From positions 1 through 13,978 of the forward strand of contig SIAZ01000076.1 in assembly GCA_009695405.1 (NCBI GenBank): 13,978 nt of DNA. Direction: 5' to 3'. The translations under genes and the position numbers were made by a program. This stretch comes from Pedosphaera sp. (GTDB lineage Bacteria; Verrucomicrobiota; Verrucomicrobiia; Limisphaerales; UBA9464). Under the pieces are notes generated by a model. The model was not told where the DNA came from. It did not search any database and saw only the letters and a program-made list of their open reading frames with translations. This document shows positions 1 to 8,600 of the stretch, piece after piece (the stretch's first letter is position 1; each line of letters starts with the position of its first letter).

Positions 1-539
1 GAAAGACTTTCCGCGTAAATCTCCAATCCGAGAACCACCATTTGTCGTTGGCTCAACGCGGACACTCCTTGGATTAGAGGCAGGTGGACCTGTGCATCAT
101 TGAGCCATCCCAAAACAAATCGAATCCACTGAGCCGCATCATCCTTCACTACATCCGAATCGGTGGCCTCATAGACTTCCAAAGCAGCCTCAAACCATCC
201 TGCCTTGGTGGTCCAAATCCCGCCCGGAGGAAGACTCGTTTTGGGTCTGTTGCTCTGAGGCGGTGGGAGGTGTTTTGACGGTGACCCTGGTTTCCGTTGT
301 CCGGATTTACGACGGCTGACAGGTTCCAGTTGGTTTGAGACAGAATTGTTGACGCATGCCTCCCAGTTAATGGGGGTTCCAGTGAGCGGCAGATCATTGA
401 TCAAACCATCGGGAGCCAGAGACCCCGCCGATGTTCCGGCACTGGTTCGGCTAATTGCTCGAACAGACTTGGTCTTGCTCTGTCCTTTTCTCACTTTTTT
501 TCCCATAGGAATCCGTCGCCTTCGGCCGTCGGTGTCCAT
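1..539 (-). CDS. Unrecognised protein, N-terminal part (runs off the left edge)
   Basis: An open frame of 179 codons reads on the minus strand from an ATG at 539 to the window edge with no stop, so the C-terminal part is missing. The start is well supported: an in-frame TGA lies at 570-572, no other start codon lies between it and 539, and a purine-rich GGGGAGGGGG stretch ends about 7 bases upstream of the ATG. The first 25 residues are very basic (GRRRR, GKKVRKGQSKTK). A Ser/Pro/Asn-rich, probably disordered segment follows to about residue 105. A more ordered helical stretch with many Trp and hydrophobic residues then begins (GGIWTTKAGWFEAALEVYEA, later WIRFVLGWLNDAQ). There is no signal peptide or membrane segment. 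I do not recognise the family. It lies 243 bp downstream of the tRNA-Gly gene on the same strand. A second in-frame ATG at 506 has no ribosome site. Confidence 0.65.
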   Translation of the reverse strand, partial: MDTDGRRRRIPMGKKVRKGQSKTKSVRAISRTSAGTSAGSLAPDGLINDLPLTGTPINWEACVNNSVSNQLEPVSRRKSGQRKPGSPSKHLPPPQSNRPKTSLPPGGIWTTKAGWFEAALEVYEATDSDVVKDDAAQWIRFVLGWLNDAQVHLPLIQGVSALSQRQMVVLGLEIYAESL

Positions 540-642
540 GTCCGGACCCCCTCCCCGGGTGTGTAGGTTTCAGAAACCGTCGAACCTGATCACCCACGGT
601 CGCCCCGATCGGTGGTACTTGATCGCAGCCAGCGGCTCGTAC

Positions 643-674
643 AGCCTTGGTATCCGGTCAGGTGGGCCAAGGCT
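643..674. repeat. Inverted repeat in the tRNA 3' flank
   Basis: The 8-bp arms AGCCTTGG (643-650) and CCAAGGCT (667-674) flank a 16-base spacer. No T-run follows on either strand, so this is not a classical intrinsic terminator. It lies in the 243-bp gap between the tRNA gene and the partial CDS. Apart from this and the direct repeat at 723-744, I see nothing in the gap. Confidence 0.3.
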
Positions 675-722
675 AGAAACTATCTGTGGAAGTCAGCGGA
701 CGAGGGTGGATTCCGGAGGATT

Positions 723-744
723 TGTTAGCACTGGTGTTAGCACT
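723..744. repeat. Tandem 10-bp direct repeat inside a 7-bp inverted repeat
   Basis: TGTTAGCACT occurs at 723-732 and again at 735-744, separated by two bases. The pair is enclosed by GGATTCC (708-714) and GGAATCC (752-758). The group starts about 25 bases beyond the 3' end of the tRNA-Gly gene. Paired short direct repeats with enclosing inverted arms can mark binding sites of a dimeric protein or a recombinase. No integrase gene and no second copy of the tRNA 3' end is present, so the function is open. Confidence 0.35.
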
Positions 745-782
745 AAACTAAGGAATCCATCGAAAACCGAGGAAAAGTGGAG

Positions 783-856
783 TGGAGCGGGTGAAGGGAA
801 TCGAACCCTCGTCTCAGGCTTGGGAAGCCCACATTCTACCATTGAACCACACCCGC
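783..856 (-). tRNA. tRNA-Gly (anticodon CCC)
   Basis: The minus strand folds into a full cloverleaf. The 7-bp acceptor GCGGGTG (5' end at 856) pairs with CACCCGC. The D arm has GTTC and AATGGTA, followed by an anticodon stem TGGGC/GCCTG with two G-T wobbles and the loop TTCCCAA, giving anticodon CCC. A 4-base variable loop and a T arm with TTCGATT follow. The discriminator is U (786), as expected for glycine, and CCA is encoded at 783-785. Without CCA the gene is 71 nt (786-856). It closely resembles E. coli glyU as I remember it. It reads GGG codons. Confidence 0.95.
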
Positions 857-881
857 TTGGAGGAAGTTCCGAACCGCCCTT

Positions 882-910
882 TTAGTATCGCATGACCGTT
901 ATGATGGCAA
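882..910 (-). promoter_or_regulatory. Candidate promoter for tRNA-Gly
   Basis: Upstream of the tRNA on the minus strand, TTGCCA (905-910) is followed after 17 bases by TACTAA (882-887) and then a GC-rich stretch (GGGCGG), as is common at stable-RNA promoters. The predicted start would be near 875, giving a leader of about 20 bases. The -10 matches only part of the consensus. Confidence 0.4.
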
Positions 911-981
911 CGCGGGAGTTTACTTACCCTCCGAGTTTTTTGTCTCACTCACTTCTTCTCTCGGATGATCTCACCCCTGGG

Positions 982-2445
982 TCATCCTAAAAGTCCCGAA
1001 ATAACCTCGCCAACAACGTCGGTTAACCGGAAATCACGGCCCGCATAACGATAGGTCAATTGCTCATGGTGAAGTCCCATTAGGTGCAAAATGGTGGCGT
1101 GCAGGTCGTGCACATGCACCCGTTTATCCACAGCTCGAAAACCAAATTCATCGGTCGCTCCATACACATGCCCTCGCTTCACTCCGCCCCCAGCCAACCA
1201 CACGGTGAATCCATGATGATTGTGATCTCGCCCCTTTCCCTTACCCGGCGTCCCAGGTGCTGGCATTTCTACCGCCGGCGTCCGACCAAACTCGCCGCCG
1301 CAAATGACCAAGGTGTCCTCAAATAATCCCCGCTGCTTTAAATCGGTCAGTAACGCCCCGATGCCTCTGTCAATCTGACCAGCTAGGTTCCGATGTGCCG
1401 ATTCTATCATGTCGTGACTATCCCACGGTTGGACATCTCCATGATAACACTGCACCACGCGGACCCCTCGCTCGATCAATCGCCGAGCAATCAAGAGTTG
1501 ACGGGATTGAACCGTGTCACCGTACATGGTGCGGACTGAATCGGGTTCGCGGGAAATATCAAAGGCGTCGGTCGCTTCCATTTGCATTCGGAAGGCGAGT
1601 TCAAAGGACTGAATCCGAGCTTCTAACTGCGGATCGTCGCCGCGCGCGCGGGAATGTTCGGTATTTAATTCAGCCAAAAGATCTAATTGCCCCCGCTGCT
1701 CGAGTCTGGAAATACGCCCATTTCGAATATTCTCAATCAACTCTTCTGGACGCGTTTTTTTGGTATTAATATGGGTTCCTTGATAAATACCTGGAAGAAA
1801 TGCCGACCGCCAGTTGGAGACATCGGCGACCGGTAAACCCGGACATAGGGCCACATAGCCAGGTAAATTCTCGTTCTCTGTTCCCAGCCCATAGGTAATC
1901 CAGGCTCCATAACTCGGACGCGACAATCGTTCGTCACCACAGTTCATTAAGCGCATGGACTGCTCGTGATTTGGGGTATTGGCGTACATCGATCGGATCA
2001 GGCAAAGATCGTCTGCATGCTGGGCCGTTCGCTCAAAAATCTCACTGATTTCAATCCCGCTTTGGCCATAAGGACGAAAATTGAAGGGTGACGGTAGGGC
2101 GCCTCCTAAGGGGCGTTCGGTGGTTAAATTACCTCCCGGCAGAAGTTTACCTGCCCACTTCATCAAGGCCGGTTTTGGATCAAAGGTGTCCACCTGCGAA
2201 GGCCCTCCGTTTAAATAAATGTGGATGATGCGTTTGGCTCGGGCTGGGAATTGGGGCGACCGCACGGCTAAGGGTCCGCCCGATGCCCTAAGACTCGGGG
2301 CGCCGCTCGGGCCTGCAGGGTTGCCCAGTAGTCGGGCGTCTCCTAGGACCCCGTAGAGTCCCAGCATTCCGAGCCCTGTGCCCATCTGACGCAGGGCTTG
2401 GCGACGAGTCTGATACCGGATCGGCAGTGTCTTAAATGGATTCAT
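982..2445 (-). CDS. DUF1501 family protein with Tat-like signal
   Basis: This 487-residue protein is of the usual length for DUF1501 (an alkaline-phosphatase/sulfatase-like fold), a family greatly expanded in Planctomycetes and Verrucomicrobia. The N-terminus has paired arginines (TRRQALRQMG, Arg14-15) followed by a mildly hydrophobic Gly/Leu stretch, consistent with Tat export of a folded, metal-loaded protein. Family hallmarks are visible: HIYLNGGPSQVDTFDPKP at about 75-92, CGGEFGRTP, the His-rich GRDHNHHGFTVWLAGGG, and the C-terminal HDLHATILHLMGLHHEQLTYRYAGRDFRLTDV. Substrates of this family are not firmly established; such proteins usually pair with DUF1549/DUF1553 proteins, as here. The ATG overlaps the stop of the MOSC gene (ATGA), so translation is probably coupled, and there is no Shine-Dalgarno sequence. 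It is the last gene of the unit. A weak 6-bp inverted repeat (GGATGA/TCATCC) overlaps the stop codon; I see no convincing terminator. Confidence 0.93.
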   Translation of the reverse strand: MNPFKTLPIRYQTRRQALRQMGTGLGMLGLYGVLGDARLLGNPAGPSGAPSLRASGGPLAVRSPQFPARAKRIIHIYLNGGPSQVDTFDPKPALMKWAGKLLPGGNLTTERPLGGALPSPFNFRPYGQSGIEISEIFERTAQHADDLCLIRSMYANTPNHEQSMRLMNCGDERLSRPSYGAWITYGLGTENENLPGYVALCPGLPVADVSNWRSAFLPGIYQGTHINTKKTRPEELIENIRNGRISRLEQRGQLDLLAELNTEHSRARGDDPQLEARIQSFELAFRMQMEATDAFDISREPDSVRTMYGDTVQSRQLLIARRLIERGVRVVQCYHGDVQPWDSHDMIESAHRNLAGQIDRGIGALLTDLKQRGLFEDTLVICGGEFGRTPAVEMPAPGTPGKGKGRDHNHHGFTVWLAGGGVKRGHVYGATDEFGFRAVDKRVHVHDLHATILHLMGLHHEQLTYRYAGRDFRLTDVVGEVISGLLG

Positions 2446-2996
2446 AAAGCCACAATGTCATCGCCAACGGTGACTATTCCCGGTTCGATAACCATGGCGA
2501 GCAACCCACGTAGTCGAAGCCTTTTTCCTTCGAGTGAATTAACGAAATCTAGTGCATCAGGTCCAAAACGAGCAGCAAATTTCGAACAGCCATCGTGGCA
2601 TTCTGGACGGATCTCAATCAGAGCAGTCCCGATTCGGAGACGTCTCCCGGAGGCTAACGCCTCTGTGCTCAGATCCATATCGACAATGAAGTTGTCGCCC
2701 GACAAAGGCCAACGTTCTCTGGGGCCCGCCACCAATCCAGCGACTCGCATATTAAAGACAGTTAATTGGCGACGACACTGCAAGGTAAGTTCACCCGAAT
2801 TTTTCTTCCAGCGGTCACCGGTCAATGACATGGCTGGGGTTAAGCTAACCGAGTTCATCGGCTTCCGTTCATTCACCAAAGGGCGCGCAACAATCATGGT
2901 GACGATCCCCCGCCCGATCGGTGACAAACGAAGAGCCATCAAGCCCGCATCGAGTTCGGCACGGCTTCGATAGAACGAATTATTTGGGGGATTCAC
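2442..2996 (-). CDS. MOSC domain protein
   Basis: This 184-residue protein is a free-standing MOSC domain, the beta-barrel domain also found at the C-terminus of molybdenum-cofactor sulfurase and in YiiM-type proteins, usually linked to sulfur or metal-cofactor handling. After an N-terminal stretch (SRAELDAGL) the core includes LTGDRW, PLSGDNFIVDMDLS, LRIGTALIEI and PECHDGCSKFAARFG. Cys137 in the latter matches the conserved MOSC cysteine, and Cys133 precedes it. No signal peptide is present, so it should be cytoplasmic. The start is GTG at 2996: residues just after it look conserved in related MOSC proteins, whereas the next ATG (residue 20) would remove them. No Shine-Dalgarno sequence is visible. 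It begins 39 bases after the PSD1 stop and ends in an ATGA overlap with the DUF1501 gene. The exact substrate cannot be read from the sequence. Confidence 0.88.
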   Translation of the reverse strand: MNPPNNSFYRSRAELDAGLMALRLSPIGRGIVTMIVARPLVNERKPMNSVSLTPAMSLTGDRWKKNSGELTLQCRRQLTVFNMRVAGLVAGPRERWPLSGDNFIVDMDLSTEALASGRRLRIGTALIEIRPECHDGCSKFAARFGPDALDFVNSLEGKRLRLRGLLAMVIEPGIVTVGDDIVAL

Positions 2997-3035
2997 AGGG
3001 TGGATAAAGATTAGGGTAATATGGGCACACCTGAT

Positions 3036-5528
3036 TCAATCGAGGAAAACCACTTCATTGGTAGCGAGAAGAGCTTGAGCAAAGGTTTCCCAACGGGCGA
3101 GTGCCACCGTCCCTGGGTTATGCGACTCCAAGAATCGATGGGCAGCGGTAAGCTCAAAAGATTTTGGAAAGCGTCCAAAGATCCTCCGATAGAGAGCATT
3201 AACCCGAGACTCGGTCGAGAGAGTTGCCTTAATTTCTGGCAGAGAAAGCAGTGATCGAGCTTGTTCGGCAGTAAAGTCGGAGTTTAGAGCAAACAAAGCT
3301 TGCTGGGGAACGGTGGTCTGGGGTCGACGTTCGACGCATTGATCTGGGCTGGCAAAGTCAAAGGAACGGAAAAGTCCCGGCAAGTTCTGGCGGTCAACCA
3401 ATCCGTAGACCGTTCGGCGACCGTTAAGTGAATCGGATTCAATATCCACGGGGCGGCCTCCGAGCGTCAATTGGAGTCGCCCAGAGAGATGCAGCAGGGT
3501 GTCACGCATGGCTTCAAGATCGAGACGGCGGCGCGGATAATGCCAAAGGAGAACATTCAGAGGATCAAGCTTGCGAGCGGCGATGACCCGAGGCGAGCGT
3601 TGGGAATCTTCGGTGAGGGAAGCCTGTTGGAATGTGGCGCTCCGGAGTAAAATTCGGTGTAAGTATTTTAGGTTCCATCCTGACTCAATAAATTCGGCTG
3701 TCAGCCATTCGAGGAGTGGGGCATTCGAGGGAGGATCGCTTCGAGCACCGAAATCAGAGGGAGTTGAAACCAGTGGTTCACCAAAATGTTCCATCCAAAC
3801 ACGGTTAACAAAAACCCGAGCGGTCAAAGGGTTGGTGGGCGAAGCAATCGCTTGCGCGAGTTCCAAGCGCCCAGCGCTGGGTCCCAAGGATTTCGGACGT
3901 CCACCGTTGAGAATTCGAGGAAAGGCGCGAGGAACAAGAGGCCCAGGGCGCGCAGGGCTTCCACGGATAAAGACGAAGGGTTGAAAGGGTTCGGGCAGGT
4001 CAGTCAGAACCATAGCCCGAGCCGGAGGGGCATTGGTCGCGTAAGCAGCTATTTTATCCAAGCTAAGAGCCAGCCCACCATACCGATCCTTCTCAGGCCG
4101 AGACATATGATCCGGTGTTTCGCGCCGTGGAAACCAAAGGGGCCCTTCTGAACTATCAACGAGTCGAACCAATTCCTTGAGCGAAGAATTTTGCGACGAG
4201 GCATTGGTCTTCGATTGCGAGTAGGCCTGCCAAAAGAGATCACCGTAAGCGCGAGGAAGAGAGGCGCGGTTGGTCATAACCCTCGAACTGAGAAACTGGA
4301 CGATATCAGGATTAAAGTGGGACGGCTCAGAACTGCCCAAAGTAAGGAAACCCGCGATTGCAGTCGGTTGGATTGGAAACACGGCGTCGGGCAGGGCCAT
4401 CAATCGTGCCCAAGGACCAAAAACAGAGTCATCTGACTGGAGGCGTCTCTGCAAAAACCGACGTGTCCGCTGCATAAGAGACGGTCGGAAGTCGTCGGGA
4501 GTAAGAGAAAGGCCGAACTGAGCCGTTTCAGTCAGATCCGGAGACGTTGTAGCCGCTCTCACTAAGTAGTCGCCTATTCGGGAGCGGAACCGCTCAGACA
4601 GCGCGGCAAACTCAGCATCCACATGTGCTTCAAGTTCCCTTCGGGCGGCTTCGAACTTCAGCTCAAAGGCGGGGCCATCCAAGACCGAAGCGGGATCCTC
4701 AATGAGGGGCAACACAGTTGGACGTACAGCCGAGGCAAAGACCCCGTATAAACCATAATATTCTGCGGTAGAAATAGCATCGTATTTATGGTCATGACAA
4801 CGAGCACAAGCCACGGTGAGCCCTAAAAGGCCTCGACTTACCGTATCAATTTGATCATCGATCTGGTCGTGTGGGTTATTGTCAAACAGACGGCCTACCG
4901 TCAGAAAGCCCAAGGCAGCCAAGCGCCAAGGGGAGACAGCGGGTTCAATCCGATCCGCCGCCAATTGATCACCGATGAATTGATCGATGGGAAGATTTTC
5001 ATTAAAGGCCCGGATAACGTAATCGCGGTAGGTATAGGCAAACGGACGGAGAGCATCGCGCCCATAGAGGAGAACAAGATCCTTGGTATCTGCATAGCGA
5101 GCGACATCCAACCAATGACGCCCCCATCGTTCGCCATAACGGGGATCAGCAAGAAGCCGTTCAATGACTCCATCAACGGCACCTTCTGAAGATTGATCCC
5201 AAGTCCTTTGAAAGTGCTCAATGTCAGCAGCGGACGGGGGCAAGCCGACGAGACCATAATATAGGCGTCGAAGGACAACAGCAGCTTCAGCGCGGGGCGA
5301 GAGATCGAGTCCTTGGGATAGGAGAGGTGCACGGACAAACGCATCTAGTGGAGAAGTGGTAGAGCGAGCGGAAAGAGCCAATGAAACGGGTGGGCGGTGG
5401 AAGGGGCGAAAGGCCCAATGTTGGAGAGCTTTGGGGAGTGTTTGTGGAGAAACAGCGGCCCTCAATGGCAACTGAAAAACAGCTGTCAATAAAAGCAGTG
5501 CGAGGACATGTTTTAGCCTTGGTATCAC
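3036..5528 (-). CDS. DUF1549/DUF1553 (PSD1-type) secreted protein
   Basis: This 830-residue protein has a Sec-type signal peptide (hydrophobic ALLLLTAVFQL core, cleavage probably after LRAA). DUF1549 follows at roughly 57-265, with PRYGERWGRHWLDVARYADT, a typical family motif, and CARCHDHKYD at 241-250. A less conserved middle leads to DUF1553 at about 553-805 (NPLTARVFVNRVWMEHFGEPLV; PLLEWLTAEF; RRLDLEAMRDTLL) and the family-typical ending LLATNEVVFLD. Many relatives carry an extra N-terminal cytochrome-c-like domain; this one does not. The CxxCH sequence lies inside DUF1549 and need not bind heme. The protein is probably periplasmic and acts with the DUF1501 partner; the biochemical role of the pair is unknown. 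The start is GTG at 5528, directly after an in-frame TAA, with no Shine-Dalgarno sequence; a strong palindrome ends 13 bases upstream. A later non-ATG start is possible, but the signal peptide favours this one. Confidence 0.9.
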   Translation of the reverse strand: MIPRLKHVLALLLLTAVFQLPLRAAVSPQTLPKALQHWAFRPFHRPPVSLALSARSTTSPLDAFVRAPLLSQGLDLSPRAEAAVVLRRLYYGLVGLPPSAADIEHFQRTWDQSSEGAVDGVIERLLADPRYGERWGRHWLDVARYADTKDLVLLYGRDALRPFAYTYRDYVIRAFNENLPIDQFIGDQLAADRIEPAVSPWRLAALGFLTVGRLFDNNPHDQIDDQIDTVSRGLLGLTVACARCHDHKYDAISTAEYYGLYGVFASAVRPTVLPLIEDPASVLDGPAFELKFEAARRELEAHVDAEFAALSERFRSRIGDYLVRAATTSPDLTETAQFGLSLTPDDFRPSLMQRTRRFLQRRLQSDDSVFGPWARLMALPDAVFPIQPTAIAGFLTLGSSEPSHFNPDIVQFLSSRVMTNRASLPRAYGDLFWQAYSQSKTNASSQNSSLKELVRLVDSSEGPLWFPRRETPDHMSRPEKDRYGGLALSLDKIAAYATNAPPARAMVLTDLPEPFQPFVFIRGSPARPGPLVPRAFPRILNGGRPKSLGPSAGRLELAQAIASPTNPLTARVFVNRVWMEHFGEPLVSTPSDFGARSDPPSNAPLLEWLTAEFIESGWNLKYLHRILLRSATFQQASLTEDSQRSPRVIAARKLDPLNVLLWHYPRRRLDLEAMRDTLLHLSGRLQLTLGGRPVDIESDSLNGRRTVYGLVDRQNLPGLFRSFDFASPDQCVERRPQTTVPQQALFALNSDFTAEQARSLLSLPEIKATLSTESRVNALYRRIFGRFPKSFELTAAHRFLESHNPGTVALARWETFAQALLATNEVVFLD

Positions 5529-5531
5529 TTA

Positions 5532-5567
5532 GCGTGTGAAGGTGTGCCGCAGAGTTGCGGCACACGC
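5532..5567. repeat. Strong palindrome with competing arms before the PSD1 start
   Basis: GTGTGCCGCA (5542-5551) and TGCGGCACAC (5556-5565) form a perfect 10-bp stem with a 4-base loop. No T-run follows on either strand, so it is not a textbook intrinsic terminator, although it could end secA transcripts or protect their 3' ends. An alternative stem pairs GCGTGTG (5532-5538) with CACACGC (5561-5567) and excludes the first. It lies between the secA stop and the PSD1 start. It could also be one copy of a dispersed REP-like repeat. Confidence 0.6.
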
Positions 5568-5646
5568 AATACCAAGTGTCACCAATGTGAAGGATCGGCA
5601 ACTCGGGGGGGAACCACCGAGGGAGCGCAGGATCAAGGCAAGTCGT

Positions 5647-8600
5647 TCACTGACCGCAACATTTCTTATATTTTTTCCCACTACCACAAGGGCAAAGGTC
5701 ATTACGACCTACCCGCGGAACAGCCCGAACGGGTTGAGGTTTAGCCAACACTTCATTAGCCTCAGAGACCATGCTAGAATCACCGCCAAGCGACTTGGTA
5801 TCTTGGAACGGCGCTGCCGTTTCATGAACAGTCGATTGAGGAAGATTCTGCAAGAACTGTTCAAAAGCCATCAAGCTGGAGGCACTGCGGAAGATATTGT
5901 GACAAATCTCGGTCTTGATGTTGACCATCAACTCATCGAACAACTTAAAGGCTTCGGACTTGTATTCGATGAGCGGATCCCGTTGACCGTAAGCGCGTAA
6001 GCCGATGGAATTTCGTAACGAATCCATGCCATACAAGTGTTCCTGCCAGAGTCGATCAATTGCATCGAGGATAGTGTATCTTTCAATTTGAGCGAGCGCG
6101 TCGGCTCGTTCAAAACTAATCTTCAAGTCGTAGGCCGCACGAATGGATTCAGCGAGAAAGTTAAGAACAGCAAACTGAGCTTCATTCAAACCATCGAACA
6201 TCGAATCGACCACGGGGAGGACCTTCCCAGAAGTTGCTGCCTTAATAATCTCCTCCTCAGGCATTCCAAGGGGGAAATTCAGATTCACCCAGTCAGCCAA
6301 ACCGCGAATGTTCCACTCTGCAATATCGGTATCCTTGCGGCTATGTAGTTCGAGTTTCTGAAGGACGACTTCCTCCATAATGTCCATAATACGATCACGA
6401 ACATCGCTCGAATTGATGATTTCGTTTCGGAAGCTGTAAACGACGCCCCGTTGCTTATTCATCACATCGTCATATTCGAGAGTCCGTTTACGCTGTTGAA
6501 AATGATGCCCTTCGACCCGCTTCTGAGCAGTTTCAATAGAACGATTTAGAAGTGGATGTTCGAGTTCTTGACCCTCTTCCAAGCCCATTCGTTCCATGAC
6601 TTTGGTGATCCGTTCGGAACCAAATAGGCGCATAAGATCATCCTCGAGCGAGATGAAAAAGTGAGAAGAACCTGGATCTCCTTGACGTGAGCATCGCCCC
6701 CGCAACTGTCGATCGATTCGTCGAGATTCATGACGCTCAGTACAAAGCACGTGAAGCCCGCCTAGTTCGGCGACCCCGGAGCCTAATTTGATGTCGGTAC
6801 CCCGACCGGCCATGTTAGTTGCGATGGTGACAGCGCCTTTTTGGCCCGCGCGAGTGACTATTTCTGCCTCTTGTTCGTGATACTTGGCATTGAGAACTGA
6901 ATGGATAATCCCAGCTTGTTTCAAGAGGCGGGCCAGCATTTCGCTGGTCTCGACCGAAATCGTACCCACCAGAATAGGTCGGCCCTGAGTGTTCAATTCA
7001 CGGATTTCACGAATAACCGCATCGAACTTCTCTCGCCGTGTTTTGTAGACCGTGTCATTTGCATCCTTGCGGATATTAGGACGATTAGTGGGGATGGTCA
7101 GGACCCCGAGCTTATAAATATCATGAAACTCCTGAGCCTCGGTCTCGGCAGTTCCGGTCATCCCTGCCAGTTTGGTATAGAGACGGAAATAGTTCTGGAT
7201 GGTGATTGTGGCGAGGGTCTGAGTCTCCCGCTCGATCTTGACACCTTCCTTTGCTTCAACCGCTTGGTGGAGTCCTTCGCTCCACCGCCGACCGGACATA
7301 AGGCGGCCGGTATGTTCATCGACGATGATGACTTTATTATCCTGAATGACATATTGAACATCTCGTTCGTAGAGACAGTAGGCCTTAAGAAGTTGTCCAA
7401 TGGCGTGGATAACCCCGGCTTTTTCTTCGAATTCCGCCTGTAATTTACCCTTAGCCTCCATACGGACCTTGGGATCGGTATCGGTTGAGGAGTCGATCTG
7501 ATGATACAATGTAGGAAGATCAGGAAGGACGAAGGCGTCGGGATCCTTCGGGCTAATGTAAGCGCGGCCTTTTTCGGTTAGATCGGCTTCATGCGATTTT
7601 TCCTCGATAGCAAAGAAGAGTTCCTCTTTTTGGGCATAAAGTTCTTTTTTAGATTGGTCGGTCAGCAGCAAGCCTTCGTATTTGAGAACAAGCTGTTGAT
7701 TCCGAGGTTCTTCAAAAATCCGCATCAACCCCTCGGAGCGAGGTTGGCCCAGTTTGACTCGGTAAAGGAGCATACCGATCTGTTGCTCAAGCTCGGAGGC
7801 GTTCTTTGGGGCGGCACCGGCGGCAGGTCGGAGCTGAGGCAAAAGTTGATCAACCTCACGGAGCAGGCGTTGACAGAGTTCCGATTGAGCCTGAACAAGA
7901 CGTGCAACATCCGGTTTCAGTTCGACGAATTTCTGATCCATCGAGATCACAGCGGGCCCAGAAATGATCAGTGGGGTGCGAGCTTCATCGATAAGAATGG
8001 AGTCCACTTCGTCAACGATCGCAAAGTAATGACCCCGCTGAACCTGTTCCTCGGCCCGAGTTGCCATTCCATTGTCGCGAAGATAATCAAAGCCAAACTC
8101 GGCATTGGTACCATAAGTAATATCGCAGCGGTACATCTCCCGTCGGACGGTCGGAGATTGATCATGAAGAATACAACCCACAGTCAAGCCGAGGTACTTG
8201 TAGAGGTGCCCCATCCAATCAGAGTCCCGAGCAGCGAGGTAATCATTAACGGTGACTACATGAACCCCTCGACCGGTCAGGGCGTTCATGTAGACAGGAA
8301 GGGTACCGACCAACGTTTTGCCCTCACCTGTGGCCATTTCGGCGATGCGGCCCATATGAAGGGCCATGCCGCCGATCAGTTGGACATCGAATGGGATCAT
8401 CTCCCACTTTAGAAAGTGGCCACGAACCTCGACATCGGAGCCAAACAAACGTCGGCAGGCATTCTTGACCACCGCGAGCGCTTCTGGAGCAATGAGTTCA
8501 AGCTCACGGCTTAGAGCACTGTTGTCAGTGATGAGAGCAAGGCGTGCCTGCCAAGCGGCCGTCTTCTCACGAAGCACCGATTCTGGTTGGGACTGCAAGT

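Noticed and set aside
346..885. A 179-codon plus-strand open frame covering the tRNA region
   Set aside because: Its C-terminal part (GEGNRTLVSGLGSPHSTIEP) is the antisense translation of the tRNA-Gly gene, a known kind of false protein, and the rest is antisense to the partial minus-strand gene.
2398..2973. A 191-codon plus-strand open frame
   Set aside because: It is antisense to the MOSC gene and the start of the DUF1501 gene; the minus-strand protein shows the family motifs.
4785..4810. CxxCH in the PSD1-type protein as a cytochrome c heme site
   Set aside because: It lies inside DUF1549, where this motif is commonly seen, and not in a separate cytochrome domain; heme binding is not supported by the sequence alone.
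7591..8412. A 273-codon plus-strand open frame
   Set aside because: It lies entirely antisense to secA, whose protein is unmistakable over the whole stretch.
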